A stretch of DNA of 64,000 nucleotides, from contig NZ_BKZV01000002.1 of assembly GCF_008974285.1 (NCBI RefSeq), forward strand, positions 1 to 64,000, given 5' to 3'. The notes below the pieces were generated by a model. That model was not told where the DNA came from, did no database searches, and saw only the letters and a list, made by a program, of their open reading frames with translations. This DNA is from Thermogemmatispora aurantia (GTDB lineage: Bacteria; Chloroflexota; Ktedonobacteria; Ktedonobacterales; Ktedonobacteraceae). A program made the position numbers and the translations under genes. Numbering within the stretch: position 1 is the stretch's first letter; each line of letters opens with the position of its first letter. Shown piece by piece: positions 25,043-34,218 of the stretch.

Positions 25043-25858
25043 TCAGACACGCTCGGCCCCCACCATCAGACCAACCAGCTCGTTGGTCGTGGTCTCGGCC
25101 ACACGGCGCTCACCCACCTTCTGGCCGCGGCGCATGACCACCACCCGATCGGCCACGGCAAAGACATCCTGCAGGTTGTGACTAATCAAGATGACCGGTA
25201 CCCCGCGGGCTCGCAGCGTGCGCACCAGCTCCAGTACCTTCTGCTGCTCCGCTACCCCCAGGGCCGCAGTCGGCTCGTCCATGATCATCAGGCGCGCATT
25301 CCAATAGATGGCCCGCGCAATGGCCACCGACTGCCGCTGGCCACCCGAGAGCTGGCGAATGGGCTGACGCAGATCGGGAATATGAATGTCGAGCTGTTCC
25401 AGCACGTGCTGCGTTTCCTGTAGCATATAGCGCTCATCTAGCTCCTTCAGCAAACCCCAGCGGCGCCGCGCTGGCTCGCGCCCCAGGAAGATATTGGCTG
25501 GCGCATCGAGATTCTCACAGAGAGCCAGATCCTGATAGATGGTCTCAATCCCACGTCGACGCGCCTCCATTGGCGAGGCAAAGCTGACCTCTTGCCCCTC
25601 AAAGAGCAACTGGCCGCCATCTGGACGATAGACGCCGGAAATGACCTTGATCAGCGTTGACTTTCCCGCGCCATTGTCGCCGAGCAGGCCCACGACCTCG
25701 CCGGGCCAGACTGCCAGGCTGACATGATCGACAGCCACCAGGCCCCCAAAGCGCTTGACCAGATCGCGTACCTCCAGCACGGGCCGCGCGTCGGCAGCAC
25801 TCCCCAGTCCAGCTTGCCCGCTTTCAGCCTTGGGACGCTGCGCTTTCTCTTCAAGCAT
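25043..25858 (-). CDS. Sugar ABC transporter ATPase, single-domain (FrcA/XylG-like)
   Basis: 271 aa from the ATG at 25858 (AGGAG 8 nt upstream). Walker A GDNGAGKST, Q-loop IYQDLALCENL, signature LSGGQRQSVAIARA, Walker B LMIMDEPTAALG and H-loop ISHNL are intact. Family motifs (IETIYQDLALCENLDAPANIFLGRE) match the CUT2 sugar importers, but only one ABC domain is present where RbsA/XylG carry two; single-domain FrcA-type proteins do exist. Last gene of the ROK-binding protein-permease-ATPase run. Confidence 0.92.
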   Translation of the reverse strand: MLEEKAQRPKAESGQAGLGSAADARPVLEVRDLVKRFGGLVAVDHVSLAVWPGEVVGLLGDNGAGKSTLIKVISGVYRPDGGQLLFEGQEVSFASPMEARRRGIETIYQDLALCENLDAPANIFLGREPARRRWGLLKELDERYMLQETQHVLEQLDIHIPDLRQPIRQLSGGQRQSVAIARAIYWNARLMIMDEPTAALGVAEQQKVLELVRTLRARGVPVILISHNLQDVFAVADRVVVMRRGQKVGERRVAETTTNELVGLMVGAERV

Positions 25859-25954
25859 GGCACTCACTCCTCACGCTCTGAAGCAACCAACACAGGGAGA
25901 GCCAGGCGGAACAGCATCGCCTGGGTAGACAGAAACGAGACGCCCCGGGCCAGC

Positions 25955-27052
25955 CTAGCGACTGAGAACGCGCGCCTTGGCCTGATCCATGAGGACCGCC
26001 AGGATGATGACGGCGCCAATGGCCACGAATTGCCAGTAGGGATCGATGCCAATGATCACCAGCCCGTTCTGAATCACATAGATGATCAGCGTGCCGATCA
26101 GCGTCCCTACCATTGTGCCCTCGCCCCCAAAGAGCGAGGCGCCGCCGATAACGACCGCCGCGATCGAATCGAGCAGGAGAGGATCGCCGGCGTTGGCATC
26201 ACCGTTGGTGAAGCGCAGCACGTAGAGCACCCCAGCCACCGAGGCCAGGAAAGCCGAGAGCATATAGAGCTTGAGCGTCTGCCGGGCCACTGGGATACCA
26301 GCGCGGCGCGCGGCCTCCGGTGCGCCTCCCAGAGCATAGGTATGGCGACCAAAGCGCGTGCGGCTCAGCAGCCAGTGGCAGAGAAGAAAGGCCACAATGG
26401 CCACGATCAAGGGAAAAGGCAGGATAGAGACGAGATCACGCGGCCTGGCTCCCGGCGGCAGCACCGGCGTATGGAGCCAGGAGAAGCCCACCGCCGGATG
26501 ATAGTAGAGCAGGTAGCCATTGCCAATATCGCCCACGCCGGGGATCTGCACGCTCACTGGCTGCCCGCCGCCTGAGAAGATGAAGCCCAGGCCACGCGCG
26601 ATGCCATACATGCCCAGGGTGGCGATAAAAGGCGGCACGCGCAGGCGCCCGATCAGAATGCCATTGACCAGCCCGGGCAGGGTCCCAACGCCGAGAGCGA
26701 TCAGGATGCTCAGTGGCAGCGCCAGCGCCAGACCCAGTGGCAACCGGCCTACAAGCGCGTTGAGCACTACCGCCTCAATGACTGCCGCAAAGCCCATCGT
26801 AAAGCCGGTCGAGAGATCGATCCCCGCCGCAATGATGACAAAGGTCTGCCCCAGCGACATCAGCAGCGCCAGCGCCATATCGTTGACAATGGACTGCAGA
26901 TTGAGAAAGCTAAAGAAGCCAGGACCGGTCAGCGAGAAAAAGAGGAGGAGCAGCAGCAGAAACAGCCAGGACCAGAAGCGGCTGATAATCTCCAACGGAC
27001 GGCTCTTGACCCTGGCGGCAGGCAGAGCCAGCTGCTGGACCATCTTCGCCAT
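25955..27052 (-). CDS. Sugar ABC transporter permease (RbsC/XylH type)
   Basis: 365 aa polytopic membrane protein. Family motifs: GIDLSTGFTMGFAAVIEA, GLVNGILIGRLRVPPFIATLGMYGIARGLGFIFSGG, ALGGAPEAARRAGIPVARQTLKLYMLSAFLASVAGVLY, and DSIAAVVIGGASLFGGEGTMVGTLIGTLI. These are diagnostic of CUT2 permeases. The start follows GGAGGGG. Works with the flanking ATPase and binding protein. Confidence 0.94.
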   Translation of the reverse strand: MAKMVQQLALPAARVKSRPLEIISRFWSWLFLLLLLLFFSLTGPGFFSFLNLQSIVNDMALALLMSLGQTFVIIAAGIDLSTGFTMGFAAVIEAVVLNALVGRLPLGLALALPLSILIALGVGTLPGLVNGILIGRLRVPPFIATLGMYGIARGLGFIFSGGGQPVSVQIPGVGDIGNGYLLYYHPAVGFSWLHTPVLPPGARPRDLVSILPFPLIVAIVAFLLCHWLLSRTRFGRHTYALGGAPEAARRAGIPVARQTLKLYMLSAFLASVAGVLYVLRFTNGDANAGDPLLLDSIAAVVIGGASLFGGEGTMVGTLIGTLIIYVIQNGLVIIGIDPYWQFVAIGAVIILAVLMDQAKARVLSR

Positions 27053-27173
27053 GAGGGTTCCCCTCCTTTCGGTACTGTGCGGCTGAGCAAGCGGGCAGAG
27101 GGGTCTCAGCCTCAGCCTCAGCCTCCCTCCACAAGCCAGACAGGTCCGGCCCGCCGAGAGAGGGCTTGGCCCG

Positions 27174-27210
27174 GGCCTGCAGGTCGGTCTGGCAGGTCGA
27201 CCTGCAGGCC
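27174..27210 (-). other. Perfect 12-bp stem-loop between binding protein and permease
   Basis: GGCCTGCAGGTC (27174-27185) is exactly complementary to 27199-27210, loop 13 nt. It lies right after the CUT2 binding-protein gene in transcription order, the same position as the stem-loop in the CUT1 locus. Probably a processing or stabilising hairpin; no T-run. Confidence 0.6.
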
Positions 27211-27246
27211 TGGCCGGCGCCTACCTCGCGCCTTTCCCTCAGCTGC

Positions 27247-28290
27247 CTAGCTACTCTTATAGATAGCTGCCTGGGCCTCGGGCGTATCGACGTTATCGCG
27301 GGTAATGATCACATAGCCGGTGGGGACACGTTTCTGAATGGCACCCATGTTCCCTTTGAGGGCATCAACGGCGTACTGGACGCCGATGCTGCCCATGTCG
27401 GCAGGCTTTTGGGCAATGACGATGTCGACAACGTTGTTTTTCAGATCGACGATGGCCTGCTCGGGCGCATCGAAATTGGCGATTTTGACCTGGCCCTGCT
27501 TATGGGCATTTTTGACCGCCTGGGCTGCGCCCTCCGAGCCATAAATATTGGTACCGAAGATGCCAGCCAGATCGGGCACGCGCTGCAGTATAGCCGTTGT
27601 CTGCTCGGCGGCCTTGGCCGCGCTGTCGCCGTTGAAATCGACGCCGACCAGGGTGACGGCGCCGTGGGTGGCATCAATGGCCTCCTTGCAGCCCTGCTCA
27701 CGCTGGTCGGTGGTGCTTGTCCCGGGAACCGTATTCTGGATGTAGACTTTGCCGTGGCCGCCGATGGCTTTGATGAGCGCTTCGCCGGCGATCTTGCCAC
27801 CCTGGACGTTATCGGAGCCAATGTACGAGAGCGGGAAGGTCACCGGCCCATGCACATAATCGCCATCACCGATATAGGTGTCGACGGTGATGACCTTGAT
27901 GCCTGCATTGCTGGCCTGCTGCAGCGGGGCAATCATGGCCTGCTTATCACAAGGGGCAATAATGATGGCATCAACTTTGCGCGCCACGTAGGCGTTGACG
28001 ATAGGAGTCTGGAGGGTAGCGCTCCATTGCGAAGGGCCATCAACGAGCAGGGTCACACCTAGCTCCCTGGCTTTGGCCTCGGCCCCTTTCTGCATGGTGA
28101 TGTAGAAGGGGTCACCTTTGACGCCCACAATGAGGGCCAGCGTATAACTGCTGCCCCCAGCACCTCCGCTGGTCGCAGCGCTACCGCCACAGGCCGCCAG
28201 CATCAGCCCGCCAGCCGCGGCCAGGCTAGCGCTCAAGAATGCTCGCCGGCTCAGACGATACTGCTCTGCCGTGAAGTCGCGCATACGCAT
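27247..28290 (-). CDS. Sugar-binding lipoprotein of the CUT2 importer
   Basis: 347 aa from the ATG at 28290 (AAAGGAG 10 nt upstream). N-terminal Tat-like signal (SRRAFLSASLAAAGGLMLAACGG) with lipobox Cys. The body is a type I periplasmic binding protein: YTLALIVGVKGDPFYITMQKGAEAKARELGV, VDAIIIAPCDKQAMIAPLQQASNAGIKVITVDTYIGDG, FGTNIYGSEGAAQAVKNAHKQGQVKIANFDAP. This pattern is close to ribose/xylose-type binding proteins. Given the xyl-like operator upstream, a pentose ligand is a fair guess. Confidence 0.93.
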   Translation of the reverse strand: MRMRDFTAEQYRLSRRAFLSASLAAAGGLMLAACGGSAATSGGAGGSSYTLALIVGVKGDPFYITMQKGAEAKARELGVTLLVDGPSQWSATLQTPIVNAYVARKVDAIIIAPCDKQAMIAPLQQASNAGIKVITVDTYIGDGDYVHGPVTFPLSYIGSDNVQGGKIAGEALIKAIGGHGKVYIQNTVPGTSTTDQREQGCKEAIDATHGAVTLVGVDFNGDSAAKAAEQTTAILQRVPDLAGIFGTNIYGSEGAAQAVKNAHKQGQVKIANFDAPEQAIVDLKNNVVDIVIAQKPADMGSIGVQYAVDALKGNMGAIQKRVPTGYVIITRDNVDTPEAQAAIYKSS

Positions 28291-28448
28291 AGCGTTTCGC
28301 TCCTTTGCTGGCCTGACTGTCAGCATGCTTCCGTTGCCTTATCCCCTCAAAGACTGCGAGGGGAGATGACAGTCCAACGAACGAGCCCGATTTGCAGAGT
28401 TCCCAGCCCGGCCCGCCCCGCTCCCTCAGCGGAGGGCACCGCAAGATC

Positions 28449-29885
28449 TTATCCCCGGCTTGCGTCTGACGGCTGGGCCGGATAGGACGGAAGCGCCTCC
28501 TCTCCCCCAGCCCTTCCTCCTGGCCCCGGCAGCGCGACAGCAGGCGAGGCAAAGAAGGCCGAGGCAGGCAGAGAGAAAGCGGCATCCAGCACAGTAAGAA
28601 CGGCGCCGAGAGCAATGGCATTGCCCTCGAGCGCGCTCGGCAGAATCTGCGTGCCTTTCCAGGCGGCAGGCAGACTGACCGTCGCGGCCACCCGACGCAG
28701 CGGCGTCAGCAACAGCTCACCGGCACGCGCCACTCCACCATCCAGCACAATGACTGCGGGATTGAGCAGGTTCACGAGGCCGGCCAGGGCCAAACCGAGA
28801 CGCTCGCCCGCCCGCTCAATGGCGGCGATGCTGGCGGCGTCCCCCTGGCGGGCCGCCTCGATCACATCGGCAATATCGACGGCCCCAGTTGCCGCGCGGG
28901 CCGCCAGCGCTGGCTCGGGCAGAGCCATCTCCTGACCTTCCATCGCCAGCTTGCGCCGCAGCGACTCCCCACGACAGGCATCAGCGACGATGGCGCGCGC
29001 CCCCGCCAATGTCTCCAGGCAGCCGCGATTGCCGCACACGCAGGGCGGGCCGTTCTCATCAATACTCAGATGGCCTAGCTCTCCAGCACTACCCGTATGA
29101 CCGCGATAGATGCGCCCATCGATGATCAGACCACCGCCAATGCCTGTGCCAACCTTGATGTAGGCCATCTGGCCAACGCTGCGCCCGGCCCCGCAGCGGC
29201 TCTCGCCGAGCGCCCCCATGTTCGCATCATTATCGATATACAGGGGACAGGGAAACTCAGCCTGCAGCCGCTGCCAGAGATCGAGATTATCCCAGCCAGG
29301 CATATGGGGCGGCGAGCTGAGGCGACGCAGGTCCGGCGAGAGCGGCCCCGGAATGCCCAGTCCAATGCCAAGCAGCGACTGCCAGCCAACCCCCTGCTCT
29401 TCGAGAAAACGCCGCACCTCGGCCACCAGAAGCGCCAGGCACTCCTCTGGCCCACGCTCGGTATCGAAAGGCAGCGAGCGCTGGGCCAGCACCTCGGGGG
29501 CCAGGTTGGTCAGGATCATCTTCACATGAGTACGGCCCACGTCAAGACCAAGAATGCGGCCCGCGTCCGTATTAAAATGCACCAGAATGGCACGCCGGCC
29601 TCCGCGCGGCGTAGCGTCGAGCAGATGCCCCTCGCGCACCAGTCCCTCCCGCAGCAGAGCATCGACAATGCTGCTCACGGTCGTGCGCGACAGCCCAAGA
29701 CGCTGCGCCAACATGACGCGCGCCAGCGGCCCATGCTCACGAATATAGTTGAGCACCAGCAGGCGATTGAATTGACGAATGCGATGCAGATCAGCTCCGC
29801 GCAGCGCCGGCGTACCAGCTCCCTCTTCCAGGCGACCCTCGCGGGCGCGCATGTCTGCCAACAGTGAATGAATAGCTCGCTCCAC
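28449..29885 (-). CDS. ROK-family repressor (XylR/NagC-like)
   Basis: About 478 aa from a GTG at 29885, which has AAGAAGGA upstream. The frame is open to 30017, but that ATG lies inside the promoter spacer, so it cannot be the start. N-terminal winged helix (RQFNRLLVLNYIREHGPLARVMLAQRLGLSRTTVSSIVDALLREGLV) is followed by the ROK sugar-kinase fold: GLDVGRTHVKMIL, YIDNDANMGALGE, and the zinc/ROK motif GELGHLSIDENGPPCVCGNRGCLETLAG. It heads the importer genes and is preceded by a xyl-operator-like dyad, so it probably represses its own operon until sugar binds. Confidence 0.9.
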   Translation of the reverse strand: MERAIHSLLADMRAREGRLEEGAGTPALRGADLHRIRQFNRLLVLNYIREHGPLARVMLAQRLGLSRTTVSSIVDALLREGLVREGHLLDATPRGGRRAILVHFNTDAGRILGLDVGRTHVKMILTNLAPEVLAQRSLPFDTERGPEECLALLVAEVRRFLEEQGVGWQSLLGIGLGIPGPLSPDLRRLSSPPHMPGWDNLDLWQRLQAEFPCPLYIDNDANMGALGESRCGAGRSVGQMAYIKVGTGIGGGLIIDGRIYRGHTGSAGELGHLSIDENGPPCVCGNRGCLETLAGARAIVADACRGESLRRKLAMEGQEMALPEPALAARAATGAVDIADVIEAARQGDAASIAAIERAGERLGLALAGLVNLLNPAVIVLDGGVARAGELLLTPLRRVAATVSLPAAWKGTQILPSALEGNAIALGAVLTVLDAAFSLPASAFFASPAVALPGPGGRAGGEEALPSYPAQPSDASRG

Positions 29886-30000
29886 AGATACGTCCTTCTT
29901 GTCGGCGCCTTCCTGGCCCTTGCTCCCCTCCCCCACTCGCCCACTGCCACTAGTGGCAGCCACAGGCAAGCAGGGAATCTTCCATGCTATGATGGTGAGG

Positions 30001-30030
30001 ATTGTAGCACCCACCATCTTAGTTTGTCAA
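30001..30030 (-). promoter_or_regulatory. Consensus sigma70-type promoter of the ROK-importer operon
   Basis: Minus strand TTGACA (30025-30030), 18-bp spacer, TACAAT (30001-30006). The transcription start is predicted near 29994, leaving a leader of about 110 nt before the GTG start. Confidence 0.78.
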
Positions 30031-30044
30031 GCGTCGCAACTAAG
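30018..30044. promoter_or_regulatory. xyl-operator-like dyad overlapping the -35 box
   Basis: A 27-bp dyad with arms CTTAGTT and AACTAAG (30018-30024 and 30038-30044). The TTAGTTTGT start and AACTAA end with the same overall length match the known Bacillus XylR (ROK) operator. It covers the -35 hexamer, the position for repression by the adjacent ROK protein. Confidence 0.72.
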
Positions 30045-30130
30045 CCAGACCGGAGCACAGGAGAGGCAGGGAGATCCTGGCACCTGTGGGCCAGGGTCTC
30101 CCCACAAGCTGAGCCGACAGAGAGGGCGCC

Positions 30131-33100
30131 TTAGCTCAGCGCATAGGCAAAGAGATGCAAGTGGCCCTGGCTGACCGTCGCAGGCAGAGTAATGCTGGCC
30201 ACGGTCTTACCAGCCTCCAGAGCAATCGGAGCGCTGGCGAAGAGGTAGGTCTCGACTTCTTGCGGCGTTCCCGAGCCGCTATTGCGATAGGGCATCTGGG
30301 CGGCCACCACATTGCCATAGGCGGGCGAGCTGACGCCGGCATTGAGTGTCCAATCGCTGAAGCCAAGCTGGGCTGTCTGTGTGCTCCCATCGGTATAGGT
30401 GATGGTCACCGTGCCGACCGATGGACCATTGGTAGCGCTGCCCAGGAAGGTCAGCTGGGTTGCACCGGGTTTGGGCGCGACCTGGATAGTCTGGCCGGAG
30501 CACTGGACATTATCCTGCGTTTCAACCGGGACGTTGGGCCAGGTGTAACTGACGCCGTCGATGGTGACCGTGGCGCCGGGCTTGTAGCCCAGACTGGCCA
30601 GGAGCTGAGCCGAGTAGCTGAAGTGCGAGCCATCGAAGTCGGCAATAGTTGGCGTATTATCGTTCGAGATGCCAATGTTATTGACAAGTGGCAACAGGCT
30701 GCCCGCAGGAGCGACCAGCACCGGCAAGGTGACGGTGGGGAGCGTCGAGCCGCCGGCGGTCTGCACGCTGAACGTGATGGTGGCATAGCCCTCCGGCTGC
30801 CCGGAGGCCGCACTGATGGTGAGCGTCTGGCTGGCAGAGCCATAGGTCGGTACGTTGAAACTGCCTGTGGTTGGCGAGACGCTCAGACCGGCTGAGGGGT
30901 GGGCGCTCCAGCTGACGCTCTGCGTTTTCCCGAGCAGGTCACGAGCGACCAGGCTGACTTGCGTGCTGGCCCCGGGAGCGAGGCTGGCCCGTGCAGGCGA
31001 GAGGCTGATGCGGGCCTCCATCTGACCGGCGGCATAGGAAGGCGGGGCATCGGCAGGATCGCTGCCCCAGGCGGCATTGGGCGCTGTATCCAGCACAAAG
31101 TCGAGGGTGCCCCCCTGGGCTATGAAGGAGGGCGGCAGCCAGGGCCGTGTCGTGGTCTGACCGTTGACACGCAAACTCTGGACGTAGGGGGCGTCCGCAG
31201 CAGCTTGCGGGGCATTGATCTGAATCACCTGGCCACTGGGGCGCGTCACTTTGATGCCGGGGAAGAGGGGGCTGGCCAGCACCAGATCAGCGGTCCCGGG
31301 GACGATGGGGAAGAAACCCAGAGCCGCAAAGACGTACCAGGAGGACATTTCTCCAAGATCGTCATTGCCGGCCAGGCCGCCCGGTCCGGGCGCGTAGAGC
31401 GTGTTGACCACCTGGCGCACCACCTGCTGCGTCTTGTAGGGCGCGCCGGCGTAGTCATACTCCCAAGGCGTTTCAAGCGTCGGCTCATTGCCCAGGAAGG
31501 CGTAGGGCTGGTCCGGTCCAGCGTTGAGCTGGGTGAAAAAGGTGTCTAGCCGTGGCAGCACTTTGGCGTTGCCGCCAAGGGCGTCGAAGAGACCACGCAG
31601 GTTGAAAGGTACCATCCAGTTATACTGCGCCCCGTTGCCTTCGACCCAGCCCGTCTGGCTGGCCGGATTGTAGGCTGTGGGGAAGGAGCCATCGGCGTTG
31701 CGCGGCTCCAGGTAGCCATCGGCAGGATTGAGCAGGTTCTCCCAGTCCTGGGCACGGGCTATGAACTTCTGCCCATCAGTCTGATCGCCCAGGGCCTGGG
31801 CAAAAGCCCCAATGGCGAAATCGGCACTGTCATATTCGAGCTGCGTGGCCGCCGGCCCGTAGAAGTTGCAGCAACCGTAGCCGCCGTCCTCGGGCAAGTA
31901 GCCCAGCTCCTCCAGGTAGCGCAGGCCAGGCCGAATATCGTTCGGCTGCGTCGCCTCCTGCATCATGGCCTCCAGGGCGGCCTGCGTGTCGAAGTCGTGA
32001 GCCCCGAAGGCGTAGGCGCCTGCGATGATCGGATCGGCGGGATCACCAACCATCACATAGGTCTCGCCATTGGCCAGGCTCCACTTGGGCAACTGGCCGC
32101 TTTGCTGATAAGCCAGCACCATCGACTGAATGATGTCGCTGGTCTCCTGGGGGGCCAGCAAGGCCAGCAGCTGGATCTCCGAACGGTAGATGTCCCAGCC
32201 TGAGTAGTTCGCATAGAAAGCATGACCGCGCGGCAGCGTGTGAACCTGGCCGTCGAAGCCGATGTACTGCCCGTTGATATCCGAAAAGACGTTGGGCTGC
32301 AGCAGGACATGGTAGAGAGCAGTGTAGAAGGTGGTGAGCTGGGTAGAGGTACCGCCGCTGACCTGAACCTCGCCTAGCCAGCGATTCCAGGTTGCCTGAG
32401 CCTGCTGGCGCACCTGGTCGAAGTTGCCATCGGGGTCCTCGCTGTCGACATTGAGGCGAGCATTGTCACTGCTGACGAAGGAGAGGCCGACACGCACAGT
32501 GACCACGTTGTCGCGTGCCGTGTCAAAGGTGACAAAGGCGCCGGAGCCGGGGCCGGAGACGGTGACGTCCGGGTGTTGATGAGCCGCCTGGACAAGGGCG
32601 GGTGTGGGTCGGGCCCCACGCGCCAGCTGGGCTTGAGCTGCTTGAACCTTGCTAACCTGGGAAGACACCTGACTGCCACCGCGCACGCTGCGGCTACCTG
32701 TGCTGACGGCATTGTTATGCCAGGTTCCAATGCTGGCGAAGGGCTGGCTGAAGTTGGCCCAGAAGTAGAGGCGGTAGACGTCGCTGGCGCCACAGAAGTG
32801 ACCGCTGCTGACCCAGCCTGAGATGGTGCGGCTCACTGGATCGATGGTAGCCTCGGCATCCAAGGCCCCGTTGGCCGAGCCGGAGACGTTGACCAGCATG
32901 GTCGCTGTCTGCCCGCGCGGATAGGTGAAGCGGCCAATGCCGCTGCGTTGGGTAACGCTCAGCTCTACATTGACGCCGCTGTCGAGGGTGACGACATAGT
33001 AGCCAGCGCTGGCTTGCTCGTTGCTGTGGGAGAAGGTAGCGATGTAACGCATGGGGTCAGCCGCTGGCGAGTCGCTGACCGTGCCAAGGTAGGGCATGAA

Positions 33101-33466
33101 CGGAATATCGCCATAGGCGCTACAGCCAGCCCCGCTGAGATGAGTCAGGCTGAAGCCGCGCAAGCGGTTGTCGTTGTACCAATAGCCGCCCGGGACGTAG
33201 CTGACGGTGTCGGGACTCCACTGCACCATGCCGAAGGGGAGATCAGCCCCGGGAAAGGTGTCACCGCCGCCGAAAGGCGCCCCTTGCTGGATACCGGTCC
33301 CCGTGAAGGGATCAACCAGGCTTGCCAGGTCTGTCGCCTGCGTTGGGGCCGCCAGCCGCTGCGCTGCCAGCGCTGGCCTCGCTAAACCGGTCAACGGGAC
33401 GATGAGTAGTATGGTCAAGATGACGATAGGAAAGAGCCAGAATCTCTCGCTCGTGACGTACCTCAT
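30131..33466 (-). CDS. Secreted GH92 alpha-mannosidase with C-terminal beta-domains
   Basis: 1111 aa from the ATG at 33466 (AGGAGA upstream); the open frame to 33613 lacks an RBS. An N-terminal signal or anchor (FWLFPIVILTILLIVPLTGLARPALAAQ) leads to a GH92 body: VDPFTGTG, GDTFPGADLPFGMVQWSPDT, GFSLTHLSGAGCSAYGDIPFMP, GWDIYRSEIQLLALLAP, NEPTLETPWEYDYAGAPYKTQ, GNDDLGEMSSWYVFAALGFFP. After about residue 800 come a NEW3-like domain (LSPARASLAPGASTQVSL) and a final beta-sandwich seen in carbohydrate-acting proteins. It trims alpha-mannosides outside the cell, calcium-dependent in this family. Divergent from iolB across a paired inverted repeat. Confidence 0.92.
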   Translation of the reverse strand: MRYVTSERFWLFPIVILTILLIVPLTGLARPALAAQRLAAPTQATDLASLVDPFTGTGIQQGAPFGGGDTFPGADLPFGMVQWSPDTVSYVPGGYWYNDNRLRGFSLTHLSGAGCSAYGDIPFMPYLGTVSDSPAADPMRYIATFSHSNEQASAGYYVVTLDSGVNVELSVTQRSGIGRFTYPRGQTATMLVNVSGSANGALDAEATIDPVSRTISGWVSSGHFCGASDVYRLYFWANFSQPFASIGTWHNNAVSTGSRSVRGGSQVSSQVSKVQAAQAQLARGARPTPALVQAAHQHPDVTVSGPGSGAFVTFDTARDNVVTVRVGLSFVSSDNARLNVDSEDPDGNFDQVRQQAQATWNRWLGEVQVSGGTSTQLTTFYTALYHVLLQPNVFSDINGQYIGFDGQVHTLPRGHAFYANYSGWDIYRSEIQLLALLAPQETSDIIQSMVLAYQQSGQLPKWSLANGETYVMVGDPADPIIAGAYAFGAHDFDTQAALEAMMQEATQPNDIRPGLRYLEELGYLPEDGGYGCCNFYGPAATQLEYDSADFAIGAFAQALGDQTDGQKFIARAQDWENLLNPADGYLEPRNADGSFPTAYNPASQTGWVEGNGAQYNWMVPFNLRGLFDALGGNAKVLPRLDTFFTQLNAGPDQPYAFLGNEPTLETPWEYDYAGAPYKTQQVVRQVVNTLYAPGPGGLAGNDDLGEMSSWYVFAALGFFPIVPGTADLVLASPLFPGIKVTRPSGQVIQINAPQAAADAPYVQSLRVNGQTTTRPWLPPSFIAQGGTLDFVLDTAPNAAWGSDPADAPPSYAAGQMEARISLSPARASLAPGASTQVSLVARDLLGKTQSVSWSAHPSAGLSVSPTTGSFNVPTYGSASQTLTISAASGQPEGYATITFSVQTAGGSTLPTVTLPVLVAPAGSLLPLVNNIGISNDNTPTIADFDGSHFSYSAQLLASLGYKPGATVTIDGVSYTWPNVPVETQDNVQCSGQTIQVAPKPGATQLTFLGSATNGPSVGTVTITYTDGSTQTAQLGFSDWTLNAGVSSPAYGNVVAAQMPYRNSGSGTPQEVETYLFASAPIALEAGKTVASITLPATVSQGHLHLFAYALS

Positions 33467-34218
33467 CGTGGCGTTCTCCTCATCTCTTTCATCGAGCGGC
33501 AGCCATGTCATTCTGCGACAGACCGCCGACCAGAAGACAAGGCTTCGGCTGACTGGCTGCGCTGCGCTGCCCTTGTGAGCAAGCAGGCTTACAGCGCTAT
33601 GACCCAACAGCACAGAGCGGGCATCGTGAGCCGCACGCTGCTACAACAACGGAGCAGCAATTGCTCAGGCAATGCTTCGAACCTGGTCAACGGTGGTGAA
33701 AGGCTGTCTCCGGGCCACGCTCCCCCAGCTGGCCCTGACGACATGGCAGCGGTTGTCTGCGGGAAGGGCACCCCGCCAGCCAGGTTTGTCGCTGAGGCCG
33801 CTTTTTCCCCGGCTAGCGCTTCCCAAGTTAATTGGTACATTTGACTATCTTACTCCCACAGGAGTAATGATACACCGCCCCTTTAAGATAGTCAAGTGTA
33901 CCAACCAACTGCAGCGCTTGCGGCGCAGCACAGACAGCTGCCGTACAGAGAAGCGCAAGCGCAAGGAGTTGTCGTCTGACTCCCCCTCTGCTTGCACGTC
34001 GGCAGTATCAGCTCCAGCCCAAGCCGGGGCGAGAGCGCTTCCTGCCTACTCATCTTGCCCCTACTCAAGAGCCACGGCCCTCGATTATCATGTTAGGAGG
34101 ATGGGCAGTAGAGAGCGGCGACCGGCAGGCCGGTAAAGGCAGACTGGCCGATCGGGAAGCGCTCTCAGCATTGCAGCATTGCAGGTCTGTCAGGGCAACA
34201 GTTACGAGGGAGTCTGGT
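33467..34218. other. 752-bp divergent intergenic region
   Basis: Between GH92 (minus) and iolB (plus). It holds the GH92 leader of about 380 nt, the inverted repeat pair (33832-33904), and a second leader up to the iolB RBS at about 34206. No convincing gene is seen. Confidence 0.5.
33832..33904. promoter_or_regulatory. Divergent control region with paired 21-bp inverted repeats
   Basis: Arms at 33832-33852 and 33884-33904 (TTGGTACA-Y-TTGACTATCTTA) are inverted copies differing at one base, 31 bp apart. Read on the minus strand, the right arm contains TTGACT and, 17 bp on, TATCAT: a good promoter for the GH92 gene. The left arm carries the mirrored TTGACT for the plus strand, with a poor -10. 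Each -35 is therefore embedded in a repeat, as expected for a repressor pair. Confidence 0.65.

Noticed and set aside
30015..30017. ATG at 30017 as the ROK regulator start
   Set aside because: It lies between the -35 and -10 boxes of the gene's promoter, so it would not be transcribed.
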